A program made the translations under genes and the position numbers. Positions 1-9,502 of a stretch of 10,805 nucleotides of DNA are shown here, piece by piece. This DNA is from Cyclostephanos tholiformis. Its lineage: Eukaryota; Bacillariophyta; Thalassiosirophyceae; Thalassiosirales; Thalassiosiraceae. Under the pieces are notes generated by a model that did no database searches, was not told the origin of the DNA, and saw only the letters and a list, made by a program, of their open reading frames with translations. Position 1 is the first letter of the stretch. The number at the start of each line of letters is the position of its first letter. The stretch spans positions 1 to 10,805 of the forward strand of contig JALLPB010001419.1 of the NCBI GenBank assembly GCA_036939975.1, given 5' to 3'.

Positions 1-404
1 GAAGGGTCGCAATCAGGGTCATTGAAACGATTTTGTAAAAAAAAAACGTCGGCCGCTTTTCGGACTTTGACTAACAAAACGCTAGTAAAATAATTTACAC
101 AGATCTCTTTTTGCGATTTTGCTCTCACCTCTGGGCGATTCTTCTATTCCGGTGGCAGAAGAATTGACATGCAACAATCCGTCACAAGCATCATTAAATT
201 ATCGAGGAGGATGGATACTACAGGAAAGGGCACGTTACCTCGATCTCCGTCCCTCGTCGGGAAAATAATCATAGTTCGGCATCTTCGCGTATAACGGGCA
301 CCACGACGGACCCGACCTGGAGCGATCTAACGCCATCGTCGCGACTGGCGACGTCCGCCCTCGACGACGGACCGAGTCGGCCATCGACAGGATGGAGGGG
401 ACGG
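1..404. other. 5' flank of the DUF1415 gene
   Basis: No gene with a clear start is visible here. The segment begins AT-rich, with an A10 run near 40-49, and becomes GC-rich after about 240. From 198 onward the frame of the downstream gene is open, with no in-frame ATG before 405, and its conceptual translation looks fairly protein-like. An upstream start exon joined by an intron, or a missed start, is therefore possible. An ATG at 211 lies in another frame and closes after 27 codons. No convincing core promoter motif was identified. Confidence 0.5.
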
Positions 405-2253
405 ATGCGGCGGCGGATGAGCGAGGAGGACGATACCGACGACCGCGGGGTGGACTACGCGGACGAGAGCGGGACGTTGGTTCGCCAAGTGGAGGACGAC
501 GGGGAATATGGCGCGAATGACGCGACGACTACGAAGACGACGACTACGACGGAATCATCATCCCGTTGTCCGATGTCATTCTCGATGACGTTTCCGCGCT
601 ATCGGATCGAATACGGGAGATCCTCGTCGTCCTCGTCGTCGTCGTCGCGCGATGATAGGGTCGAATCCGATAAACGACGAACGCGACGTCTTCGACGGGG
701 GATAATAACGAAGCTCCGACCGCGTAGTCGTCCCGAGGATGATGCAGTCGCGCGGGGGGATGATGGCATTGGTAGTCCACTGAGGATATTGAGCGACATC
801 CTTGGAGAAGTCATGAACCCATCGAGCATCGGTGGTGGCAATATCGCCAGGTCGAGGAGGTGGGCGGAATCGTCATACGAAGGGGAAATTATGATGGGTA
901 ATTTTCGTTGGGCATCATCGTCGTCTCCTTCCCCCTCGGAGGAGGCCGCGGGTGCCGTGGTCTCGACGACGAATACGGACGAGGACTTTCACGCGGCTGC
1001 CGCCTTTTGGAAGATGGCATCCGATATAATTACATATCTCGCCACCGACCTGCCCCCTCTGGAGGATAATACCCTTGGACAAATTACTTGGTACTTGGCC
1101 CTGCCGGAAACGACTCCGTCCGTGGCGCGAAAGTTGTGCGACATTTTGAACTGGTATGCCGATTATTCGTCGGGGAGGATTGCCACTACCGAGGGAGGGG
1201 AAGAAGCGGACTTAATCATTCGCACGGACCTAGATTCGCGATGTGATGAAAATAAAATCCCGGTAGTCATGTTCAACGTGACTTTCGACGATGGAGTTAT
1301 TCGGCAATTAAGAAGACGACACGAACGTCGAAGTCTGCTTCCCAAGGCCGACACCACGGAGAAGCGGACGAAGGCATGGGTGAAGCGTCTACTCGTCCAG
1401 CTTGGCATATGTCCATTTACGAAATCGGAAGTCAGGAGTGGGCAGGGATTGAAAGACCTCGGCGTGCCGGTGGCGAGTATAATGTACCGCCATTCTGAAT
1501 CTCTGGGTAGAGGAAGTGATGTGTACTTGTTGATGGCTGGTGAGTATAGCGCTCATGCGAGAGTTGGCTTATTTGTCGTTGGCCAGCGTGATTGATTCAT
1601 ATATTCATTCATTCGCGCTCATTCGTTAATGAACGTAGATGCATGGAAGGCCATCTCAGATATGGTTGCCGCCGGACCTTCCCGCGTCAGTAGCATACTC
1701 CTATCGGCACCCGGCTTTGATGATTGCTTCGACTTGTGGGCGGGACCGGTATTCGCTATGTTAGAAAGCTGCGTCGGAGCTATTCAGGCCGAAGAAATTG
1801 TGGGCGTCGTTTGCTTTCACCCGAAATGTAAGTTTGCGCGACCGATTGTTCGTATCTTCTCTGAGAACTGCTCCGTAAATTCGTCATATCGTACCTGCCC
1901 CCTGCTCAGACGTCACCCCGGACGGACAGTCGTGGCCAGGATTCGGCCAGATGCATTCCGTTCCACGACTCAAAAAGTGGTACAATCAGTACAACTCAGT
2001 GTCCTCGGCGCCGGCGTCATCGGCGTCGCCTTCGCTCACCGACGATGAAATCGCCGCGGGCGGGGCATGGCAACGGCGCACTCCGCACGCGGTGATCAAC
2101 GTACTGCGCGCCGAGCAACTCGAGGCAGCGGAGGGGAGGCGTAGCACCGGGGAATTGTACGGACGGAATATTCACGTCCTGGTGGGGAAAGGGGAGGGTA
2201 GCGTGGGACTTGACAAATTATTCGAGGATTTGAAAAGGGAGCAATGCCTTTGA
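405..2253 (+). CDS. DUF1415 domain protein with long N-terminal extension
   Basis: Three exons, 405-1539, 1639-1827 and 1910-2253, give 555 residues. The introns (1540-1638, GTGAGT...GTAG, 99 bp; 1828-1909, GTAAGT...TCAG, 82 bp) were chosen because they restore one continuous protein. Residues from about 320 to the end match the DUF1415 family: a Trp-containing start (TKAWVKRLL, 323 on), the family's CPF motif at 336-338, FHPKY across the second splice junction, and a late RRTPHAVINVLR segment. The molecular function of DUF1415 is not known. Bacterial members are usually around 200 residues; here about 320 residues precede the domain. They are acidic and Thr/Ser-rich, with nine serines at 73-81, and no domain was recognised in them. 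No clear targeting peptide is seen. The start at 405 is simply the first in-frame ATG, so the N-terminus is uncertain. The gene converges on PEX11. Confidence 0.82.
621..647 (+). repeat. TCG/TCC trinucleotide run coding for poly-Ser
   Basis: Nine consecutive TCC or TCG codons in frame within the DUF1415 gene encode Ser 73-81. Such a tract can change length by slippage without breaking the frame. Confidence 0.85.
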
Positions 2254-2399
2254 TCGTTCATCTTCATTTGGCTGTTCGGGCGATGGACGTTGTACTGTGA
2301 TTTTTAGTCTAAAGCATGCGAATAAGATACATCTCCCTAACATATGCAAATACTTTCCACTATCGGTCACTTGTATCGCCATCATGTACTAACACTATA
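2254..2399. other. convergent intergenic spacer
   Basis: Only 146 bp separate the two facing stop codons. The stretch is AT-rich compared with both genes and must hold both 3' ends. The two transcripts therefore probably overlap or end very close together. No clear polyadenylation signal was identified. Confidence 0.6.
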
Positions 2400-3971
2400 T
2401 CACGCATTGGGAAAATTATTATACAGTACCGTGCTCGCCGATATCAATCCGCCCAAACAGTGCAATCCCTCGTGATTCTTCTTACCGCGATACTTGAGGT
2501 GCAAATCAACGCCGGGATTGTTGCTAAACACCGTCACGTCCGCTATGCTCTTCAGCAACGCCACGCACAGCTCGAAGTTGTCCCCTTCCGTTTTTATCAG
2601 GTGTGATTTCGCGTCCTCGATGCCGGTGGATTCGGCGATGGCCACGCGCAATCTCTCCCGTGCCATCCTGAGCTCGTTACGTCGATGGACCCACAGGGAT
2701 CGAGCGTTCACGTAAAGGCCCCCGACGCTCCCCATGAAGTAGAATCGCGATGCCCACTCCGCGGCGCGATTCTTGCGACTCGTGCGCTCCGGACACTTGG
2801 GATCCACAAGGACCACCCTATCGTCGCTAATGATTGGATCCAGGAATCCGCTCCCGGCGACGAAGGACGCGTTGTCGAAGGCCCAGAATCCCATGAGACC
2901 CACGAGCTTGGCGGTAGTGCCGAGGAGTTTCCAACCCGGCGTGGATGTCACCGACGACGGCGGGATCGGCGCGGTGGCAGCGGTAGCATCCCCGTGGGTA
3001 CGTCCCGGACTGTCGGCCAGTGGCTCCAACAGCATGTAATTCAAATACTCGCCAACGCCCATGCTCGATATCTTGTCCCATTCGATGATCGATCGTCCTA
3101 TACGATACGCCTTGCGCGACGTGACAAGCGATTTGTACAGCTCCTCGAATCGCCTCGAGATGGCGAGGTAATACTTACGCCTGACGTCTAGGTCGGAATA
3201 TAGCGCGACGACCAACGATGCCGCACCGCGTATCCCGCCCGATGCGTCGATCGGGCGGCCGGTGGTAGTGGTCGGTCCGTCGATGCCCGGTACGATCGTC
3301 CTCCTCGCCAATCCCGCGAAGTACCAGCATAGCATTCGCGATGTGTACTGCAGCACCTGGGTGGGGGGGGAAGTGGATGTAGGCGATTATATATATACAT
3401 GTATTAAATACCTTCCAGGCGAGGAATCGAATGGCACGCGCATTCGTTCCTTCCTTTGGACCCAAGTTGGGACATGCATCATGACATCTCTCGGTCGATT
3501 GGCGGGACATGGGCATTTCCCCCTACTCACCTTCGTGAATTTATCCCGCCCGTCGAGCGTGAGGAGGCAGGCTATCCAATTCTTGACCTCGAACGGCGAA
3601 CGCTTCCGGGATAGGCCGGACCGTATCACCGGGAATAGGCGCGACTCCGATGCCGGAACGACTGAGGAGGAGGACCCAATACCGGACGATGTGCCATCGT
3701 CGACGCGGCGTATCTCGGACGATGGCGACGGGGACGACGAAGACGACGATTGCCGTTGGCGCGCCGCCGCGGACGTCGTCGGGGTATGATGATGCGCGAG
3801 GGAGGCGGATGGGGATGGCGGACTCGCATCGTCCTTCTTTTCCTCCGCGTGGCGGCGTTGCCGATCGATCCCTTTCCTCATCCCCCCGCCGCCACCGGCC
3901 CTGAACGTCATCGGGGATTCGACCGACGTGGCCTCGTTGTCATTGTTGTTGTTCATGACGAAACTCTCCAC
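2400..3971 (-). CDS. PEX11: PEX11-family peroxisomal membrane protein
   Basis: Two exons on the minus strand, 3971-3531 and 3356-2400, give 465 residues. The intron (3530-3357, 174 bp, GTGAGT...CCAG, phase 0) joins GRDKFTK to VLQYTSRMLCWYF, which is the conserved first PEX11 motif. Further PEX11 signatures follow: SRKAYRIGR at about 227-235, a hydrophobic LVGLMGFWAFDN...GSGF segment at 298-318, ASRFYF at about 349, and the C-terminal HEGLHCLGGLISA segment near 442-454. PEX11 proteins sit in the peroxisomal membrane and promote its elongation and division. Typical members have about 230-260 residues. This one is longer because of a Ser/Pro/Arg-rich, Asn-containing N-terminal tail (1 to about 110) and inserts of low complexity in the middle (about 265-285). 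The ATG at 3971 is the first in frame. The upstream flank now ends at a transposon 360 bp away. Confidence 0.85.
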
Positions 3972-4007
3972 TCGAACGATGTGCAGTTACCGTGCTTGCC
4001 AAGGGGA

Positions 4008-4023
4008 GGGGGGGGGGGGGGGG
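4008..4023. repeat. poly-G tract (G16)
   Basis: Sixteen consecutive G on the + strand, about 37-52 bp upstream of the PEX11 ATG (poly-C in the sense direction of PEX11). Its length is slippage-prone and also error-prone in sequencing. Confidence 0.9.
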
Positions 4024-4171
4024 CCGGGTTTGCGCCGTCGGCGACTTCTTTGGCTCGGATCTTTTTGATGAGTCGGCGATTAACCGCTCACCCCCCTTGC
4101 GCCGCGCGTGTTGACTTTGGAGAGGAATCGTACGAGATATCGACCGCGAATATATATATTTGATGATCACG

Positions 4172-4198
4172 GATGTCACACATCATGATGTCACTGAC
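4172..4198. promoter_or_regulatory. palindrome and repeated GATGTCAC boxes
   Basis: GATGTCAC occurs at 4172-4179 and again at 4187-4194. Between them lies the perfect 12-bp palindrome ACATCATGATGT (4180-4191). A TGACG follows. The TGACG and TGTCA cores resemble bZIP-type recognition elements. A regulatory role for PEX11 is inference. Confidence 0.35.
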
Positions 4199-4330
4199 GC
4201 CCCAAAAAATAATCATCGAGACTGCGAGACAAAAAAGGGTTCTGACAACTTCTTGAAAAATAGTAAATTAGTACTATATTAGTAAACTGGTATCTACGGT
4301 ATGTACGACAGTATGCATTACCAGTTTCTC

Positions 4331-4338
4331 CGCAGTAG
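4331..4338. repeat. left target-site duplication of hAT element
   Basis: CGCAGTAG directly abuts the left terminal inverted repeat and is identical to 9976-9983. Eight bases is the target-site duplication length known for hAT elements. Confidence 0.88.
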
Positions 4339-4357
4339 CTAGGCTGCTGATTCCTGT
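4339..4357 (+). repeat. left terminal inverted repeat
   Basis: Begins CTAGGCTG. Compared with the reverse complement of 9957-9975, the first 8 bases are identical and 14 of 19 match overall. Short imperfect ends are normal for hAT elements. Confidence 0.8.
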
Positions 4358-4500
4358 AGGATTCCTTCATATTCCTGCAGGATTCCTTTTGGAGCGGTTT
4401 CAACTGAAGGAACGCCATTCCTTTTGTGAAGGAACGCTAAAAAAAGGCCGGACAGACCATGAAGGAATGGCTCAAAACTCGTTCCTTTTCTGAAGGAATG
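4347..4500. repeat. left subterminal AGGAA/TTCCT array
   Basis: Six TTCCT (starting 4351, 4362, 4372, 4383, 4418, 4482) and four AGGAA (4408, 4430, 4463, 4494) lie in about 150 bp. Several form small hairpins, such as TTCCTT-TTGTG-AAGGAA near 4418-4434. In known hAT elements, subterminal repeats bind the transposase. That role here is inference. Confidence 0.75.
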
Positions 4501-4552
4501 AGCTTTTGCTAGCTTCCAGTAACAAAAATAAGAGGCTGCACACAACACCTAG

Positions 4553-7500
4553 ATGAGCCCCCAAAACAATAAAACAACAGATCCACCCAACATCAATTCG
4601 GATTGTCTGGTAAAAGAATTCATTGACCTTGGCGCATCGAATTCCACACGAAACCCACCGCCCCCTACAGATCCCCTTCTTGGCCTTACAATTTATACTG
4701 TCGCTGCCGTCGCTGCCGTAGCCGCCGGCACAACAACAAGAATGGACGACATGAATGAAAGGGTCGACGACGACGACCCTCCGTGCAATGCAAGTGAGGG
4801 CGACGGGTTCCTCAACGAAATCTGGGACTGCCCATATTTTAATGAAAACGTTAAGATTCCTGATCCGGTAAATGAAGGTAAGACTGTCATCGGATGGACT
4901 TGTGGCTGGTGTCCTGCACCGGCGCGCGGCACTCCCAATAATTTCTTCAGGCACAACAATGCCTTCAAGGCGCTTCGTCATGTCCTCAAGATCCCCGATC
5001 ATGGTATTCGTGTATGCCTGGGTGTGATTCCTCATGGCAAGAAAGTGGCATATAAAGCGCTCTATAACACAAAGATGTTAAGAAAAAAGGAGAGGGAGCG
5101 AAAGCAGACCGAGATGGATGATCAGATAGATTCCTACCAGGATCGGTTAGTCAACACTCATTTCCCACCAACTGGTAATGCCGGTGCAATGTAAGTATTG
5201 TAATGTCTCTTCCCTGCCAACCGTATATTTGCTTGCGCCCCCCTCTTACAAAAGTCCTCTCAGGGGCTCGTCGTCTGCTTCCACCAATTCTCATTTGGGG
5301 GGGAAAGGTAAACGCAAATCAGCCTCCTCCCTCGAAGACGACGGATTTAGCACAATCACATCTTCAGTTTCTTCGAAGAAACCAAGAGGAGGCTTTTCTT
5401 ATATGCATCCAATTTTCAGAACAGCAACAGCAGGAGCTGGTGCTGGTGCTGCTAAGGGTGGAACAACACAGACGAAGCTATACGGTAACGTAATCAAGAC
5501 TGAGAGTGCTCACCTTTGTCACATTGCCATTGCCGATTTTATCTGCAGTAACGCTTTGCCTTTTACCATTGCCGAGTGTCCTATGTTTCGTAAGCTCCTT
5601 CAAGTTGCAAAAAACTTGCCTCCTCAGTATAGACCACCCAATCGTCATCTAGTAGGGGGGAAGCTATTGAATTCTCTGTTCAAATCTTCCTATAAGGACT
5701 TGATGCAATCCGTTAAATCGGAGTCGGAAATCTTTGGGATATCCATTTTCGGTGATGGCGCAACGATCAAATCGATCCCCTTGATCAACATATTGGCTGC
5801 AAGCCCAAACAACCCTTCCGCTTTGCTTGATATTGTTGATTGTACATCTCATTTGGAAACAGGAGGTAAGAAGGACGCGCCTTATCTTGCACACATGATT
5901 TTGCCGCACATCCAAATGATGGAGTCAATGCACGATGAGAGTATGAGGACTCGCAAAGGAGTTGTTGATTTAGTGCTCTTTGATGGAGCATCTAACGTCC
6001 AAAAAGCTGGGAAGATATTGGCAATACATCATCCTCGCATCACTGTTGTTCACGGTGCGGAGCATGTGACCTCCTTATTTTTTAAGGACATCTACACAAA
6101 TGTGAGTCTATCTTTCTGCTCTTTTCAATGCAAATACGAATTCTGGAACTCTCATTTTTGTTCCAAATAAGTGCGCCTTGTTCAAATCCTTATCGGACTT
6201 TGGCAAAAGATTGAGGAATGTATTTGGGTCATGCCGTCATGTTCCACACGCCATGTTTTGCAAGTATAGCGCATCCCACAATCGAGGGATTCATCTTGGT
6301 TTCATCAAGTCTTCTGAGTGCAGAATGGCGGGCGAGCACATTGCTTTGTGCCGAATCCTGAGGCTTAAAGGTGCACTCCGGTCACTAATCGCATCTCAGG
6401 AGTTCCAAGATATGAACCAATTCGAGGAAGAGGTTCAGGTCTTACAGTCCGAAGACTTTTGGAAATTTTTGTTCACTATGTGTCGTTCGTTGTATGCCCC
6501 CATGCATCTCTTGCGTTTGGCTGATCAAAAGATACCTGCCATGGACAAGTTGCACTTTTATGTTTGTCAAACTGACTCGTACTTGAGCAAATATCTGAAG
6601 GAGGCAATGGTTGACGCAATGCTTCTTAAAGACCAAAGGTTACATAACATCATGGATATGGTTTCGTTCAGAGTTGTCGAAGTCGATGCCTCGGACGATG
6701 AGAACGAAGATGACGACGACAACGAAGGCTATGGTGATGGTGAGTTCTTTAACGATGAGGATGACGAGATGAGCAAGAATGAGGACAGCAATGATAACGA
6801 TGAGGACGCAACTGAAGATCAAAACTTTACGAGTGATGCTATTATGGCAGGGAAAGGACAATTACGGCGAGTAGTATCCTCTCATGTTTATTCTTTCAAA
6901 ACATGTTCTTGCAAACAAGTTCCCTCATCAATTTTCTTTTGTAGCTCTGCTGATCTCCTGAAACAGTTCACAGGAACGTCGATGCAAGACGAGATCATGA
7001 GATATTGGATAAAACGACGTGACAAGCTCATTCATCCGTATTTGTTGGTTGGCTATTTGCTGTCCCCAAATCTAACGATCATGACGCATGCAAGAGCACA
7101 CCGATCTGATATGCACAACAAGGCGGTGATAACTCTCATTGCGAGGTTGATTCTTAATCCTTTACTGGTTGGAAACGCAAGGAATGAGGCTCTGTCTGAA
7201 GCCATCACCATCTTCTGGGACGAGTTTAATAATTTCCAAAACAGGAAGAGAATGTATCGTCATGAGTACATGTGGGAGACGAAAGCACGAGACAAGACGC
7301 CAGCATTTCGTTGGCACGAGAGAAATTCTCTCCATACCACACGTGTCTTAGGTAAGTTGGCTTGCTTGGTTCTATCAAAAATTTTAGGTGTGGGAATGGC
7401 CGAACGAAATTGGAAGCAGGTGAAGTTGATAAAGGCAGGTCAACGGAGCAGCATCTCTTCCGATAAGACCAAAAAGCAAGTGACTCTTTACGGGCAGAAT

Positions 7501-8130
7501 TGTCAGCTCAAGGCGGATGCGAGAGCAATCAAACTCTCATCGGTAGGTAAGTTGTGGGAGGAGGATGACTTTAAGACAATGAAGATGGATCTGTACTGCA
7601 AGGATACATGGCAATCATTGGATGCACAACGGACGACAGATGTGCTGGACAGGATGCTTCGATGTTGGAGGGAGAGATGGGAAATCCCAGCGAGGAATAT
7701 GGGGGCAGGAGGCAATGCCCTGCTTGAGGAGAAATTGAAGAAGAAGTACATGGGTTTCAAGCTCAATTACTACGAAGGTATGTCTGTTATGAACGTTTGT
7801 TTTGGGTTTGTATTCCATTAATAACATCATGATTGCACTCTTGAATTATTTACTATAGGTCATTCCCCGAAGACATTTACAATACACGGTGTATATTTTG
7901 AGGATAGTACCCGCCCAAGGAAGTTCATGCTTGTCGGAATCACCGACACGTTTGACAAGTCAATGACTATTGATGATAACGAGCCCAACTCGTACGACTG
8001 TTTTGATTTCATCGACGAGACATATGAATGTTTCCGTGTGTACTACGACGAGTTCGCAGAGCTCGACAAGGTGACACTATACGAGAAGGGCGGTGTTTGT
8101 GACAGTGAGCCGGATACTGATGATGATTAA
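4553..8130 (+). CDS. hAT transposase (BED-like finger, DUF659, hAT dimerisation)
   Basis: Four exons, 4553-5190, 5264-6101, 6172-7777 and 7859-8130, give 1117 residues. The introns are 73, 70 and 81 bp, all GT-AG. Domains in order: a disordered N-terminus; a BED-like zinc finger with C117-x2-C120...H134...H143; a basic linker; DUF659 with the first catalytic Asp D377 (FGDGATI) and the second D453 (LFDGASN), followed by VHGAEH where the family has a conserved His segment; an acidic stretch (about 662-709); and a dimerisation region with LGKLACLVLSKILG and E903 (MAERNW). An acidic tail of about 90 residues follows, encoded by exon 4. All three residues expected of the RNase H-like hAT core are present, so the protein could be active. 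The ATG at 4553 follows an in-frame TAG immediately upstream, which also resembles a splice acceptor, so a small 5' exon is possible. One internal stretch (6871-6944) looks like an intron but is kept. Confidence 0.88.
6871..6944 (+). other. intron-like stretch inside transposase exon 3
   Basis: It starts GTAGTATCC and ends with a pyrimidine-rich TTTTCTTTTGTAG, and its translation (Ser/Cys/Phe-rich) fits the family poorly. Removing it takes out 74 nt and would shift the frame out of the downstream dimerisation domain, so the reading frame was left continuous. A 96-nt removal (6871-6966) would keep the frame. It is either coding, an in-frame alternative intron, or a true intron with a nearby indel. 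Confidence 0.4.
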
Positions 8131-8165
8131 TAGAGTTGTCTTCATTCATGGGGTCGTGGAGTGTG

Positions 8166-8190
8166 TCCTCGATGGTGATGGTATCGAGGA
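8166..8190 (+). other. hairpin just after the transposase stop
   Basis: TCCTCGAT (8166-8173) pairs perfectly with ATCGAGGA (8183-8190) across a 9-nt loop, 35 nt beyond the stop codon. It would lie in the transposase 3' UTR. Its role, if any, is unknown. Confidence 0.4.
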
Positions 8191-8332
8191 TTCTGGAGTC
8201 ATTGGCCAGGGTAGAACCCCTGTCTGAGTCCCAATGACACCAGTGTTCTTCGATTGCATCGGCATCAAACGGCACATTGGGGCGGGCTAGGGCCATGACA
8301 AATGACGGCAACAATGGGGAGAAGGAACGGCG

Positions 8333-8467
8333 ATGGGGACAGGGACGGGGACGATGGACGGCCATGAAGAGCGCAAGCTCGCCGCATTGGGTATGGCCAT
8401 CAATCCCTACCTGGACGACATTGGTTTACCAAAACAGTCCAAGGCAGCCGGCGGACATGGCTATTAA
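8333..8467 (+). CDS. small hypothetical ORF or gene fragment
   Basis: A 44-residue frame (or 37 residues from the ATG at 8354) with a fairly balanced composition containing LGMAINPYLDDIGLP, ending with TAA at 8465-8467. I do not recognise a family. The Gly/Thr repeats at the start (MGTGTGT) come from a GGGAC repeat. It could be a broken exon carried by the transposon or a chance reading frame. Confidence 0.2.
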   Translation: MGTGTGTMDGHEERKLAALGMAINPYLDDIGLPKQSKAAGGHGY

Positions 8468-8518
8468 GATCTTTGATTTAAATTTTACTAAATCATTATT
8501 CGTCGTCGTTTAACATTT

Positions 8519-8722
8519 CTAGTCTTCCTTTATGGTTTGGCTAAGTAAAAACATATAATATCCTAAAAACATTACCCCTTTGTCCTCATCCACTCCAACA
8601 TCAATTTTCGAGTCAGCATCCTCTTCATTTTCAAATGTAGGCAAAAGAGCTTGTTGTCTCGTAATAAGATGATGGTCATCCGGATGCATCCTCTCCCTAG
8701 CAATCACAAATACCCATCCCAC
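8519..8722 (-). CDS. hypothetical ORF or exon fragment on the minus strand
   Basis: 67 residues on the minus strand. The part from 8701 down to about 8575 looks most coding-like (RERMHPDDHHLITRQQ, then an acidic stretch). It is preceded by TTGTGATTGCTAG, resembling a splice acceptor, and followed by GTAATG, a possible donor. No family was recognised. It could be an exon of a captured or decayed gene, or chance. Confidence 0.22.
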   Translation of the reverse strand: MGWVFVIARERMHPDDHHLITRQQALLPTFENEEDADSKIDVGVDEDKGVMFLGYYMFLLSQTIKED

Positions 8723-9040
8723 GCGCGCTGAGGCACTGAGAAGGCGCCCTTGCCACAGCGTCGCAGGCGCGCCATCATCTTTCCTTGCTGAGAAGGGCGC
8801 CCTCTCCTCAGGAGGAAAAGAAAATACACTTTTTGATTGTTGTTTCTTTTTTTCTTTCCTTGGCGCCTATTGTTCCTTTTTGATTGTTGTGTTGTCCCAT
8901 CCATGCGCCCTGGCGCTGTAGCAACGCGCGCGCCATCATCTTTCCTTGGCTGAGAGAAGGGCACCCTCTCCTCAGGAGGAAAAGAAAACACCATTTGAAT
9001 TTTGATTGTTGTTTTTTTCTTGTCTTTCCTTGGCTGTGCG
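8711..9040. repeat. duplicated block with period about 161 bp
   Basis: Copy A (8767-8864) and copy B (8928-9034) share a GCGCGCC start, CATCATCTTTCCTTG, a CCTCTCCTCAGGAGG-containing core, a TTTTGATTGTTG segment and a final CTTTCCTTGGC. They lie in direct orientation. The core CTCCTCAGGAG is nearly palindromic. Related GC-rich pieces (CCCATCC...GCGC) precede each copy, so the unit probably starts near 8711 and 8895. Confidence 0.75.
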
Positions 9041-9115
9041 CGCGCTGATCAATGATCTCCTCTACATCCTAGTAGCCCCCTGTGAAAATATTTTACCCCT
9101 AAAAATTGTCCCATC

Positions 9116-9315
9116 GAAAAGAGGTGACAGCGGACCAAAAGAGGCGACAGCGAGTGATGCCCAGAAGAGGCGCAAAAGAGGCCACAGCGAGCGACGCCCA
9201 AAAGAGGCGACAGCGAGCGAGCGAGCGACGCCCGACACCCAAAAGAGGCGACAGCGAGCAAGCGAGCAACGCCCGACACCCAAAAGAGGCGACAGCGAGC
9301 GAGCGAGCAATGCCG
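9116..9315. repeat. 41-bp minisatellite, first block
   Basis: Units begin AAAAGAGGCGACAGCGAG. Units starting at 9200, 9241 and 9282 are spaced exactly 41 bp. Shorter units of about 26 bp precede them (from 9137 and 9174). The difference comes from an added 15 bp of GAGC/GACGCCC-type sequence. The period is not divisible by three and frames shift between units, which argues against a coding role. Confidence 0.85.
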
Positions 9316-9355
9316 CTGCATCGCATTGTGCGATTGAATCTTGGCGCCCCTGGCT
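9316..9355. repeat. 40-bp tail repeat, copy 1
   Basis: Starts CTGCATCGCATTGTGCGATT and ends TTGGCGCCCCTGGCT. The second copy at 9503-9542 differs at two positions. Both directly follow a minisatellite block, so block plus tail was probably duplicated as a unit. Confidence 0.85.
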
Positions 9356-9382
9356 TTTTTACCATCAGTATTGTATGATAAA

Positions 9383-9502
9383 TTGCAAAAGAGGCGACAG
9401 CAAGAGACGCCCAAAAGAGGCAACAGCGAGCGAGCGAGCGACGCCCGATGCCCAAAAGAGGCAAGCGAGCGACGCCCTGCAACAGAGCGAGCAAGCGACG
9501 CC
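9383..9502. repeat. minisatellite, second block
   Basis: AAAAGAGGC units start at 9387, 9413 and 9454 (spacings 26 and 41 bp), as in the first block, followed by a degenerated AGCGAGCGACGCCCTGC portion. Confidence 0.8.

Larger units (their letters stand above)
3972..4330. promoter_or_regulatory. PEX11 upstream region up to the transposon
   Basis: No gene is seen. Going upstream from the PEX11 start (rightward on +), the segment holds a 16-G run at 4008-4023 and a CG-rich stretch. An alternating TATATATAT block follows at 4151-4159, as a possible TATA element about 180 bp from the ATG. Then come a palindromic motif cluster at 4172-4198 and AT-rich DNA to the transposon's target-site copy at 4331. 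The promoter role is inferred from position only. Confidence 0.45.

Noticed and set aside
1940..1950. Alternative acceptor CCAG at 1938-1939 for the second DUF1415 intron
   Set aside because: It would create a TGA codon at the junction. The acceptor at 1908-1909 gives the family's FHPKY.
2685..3191. 168-residue + strand frame opposite PEX11
   Set aside because: Shadow frame of the conserved PEX11 exon, with no independent signals.
3387..3530. Extension of the PEX11 first exon to 3387
   Set aside because: This is read-through into the intron. The GTGAGT at 3530 joins perfectly to the PEX11 motif at 3356.
7352..7387. GTAAGT...TTTTAG as a 36-nt intron in the transposase
   Set aside because: Too short for an intron here, and removal would delete the KLACLVLSKILG part of the dimerisation domain just before the catalytic Glu.
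8277..8513. 78-residue + strand frame
   Set aside because: No family resemblance. It overlaps the better-looking frame at 8333-8467 and contains repeat-derived Gly/Arg.
8704..8994. 96-residue minus-strand frame
   Set aside because: It spans the duplicated 161-bp block, and the two copies are read in different frames, so no protein is being kept.
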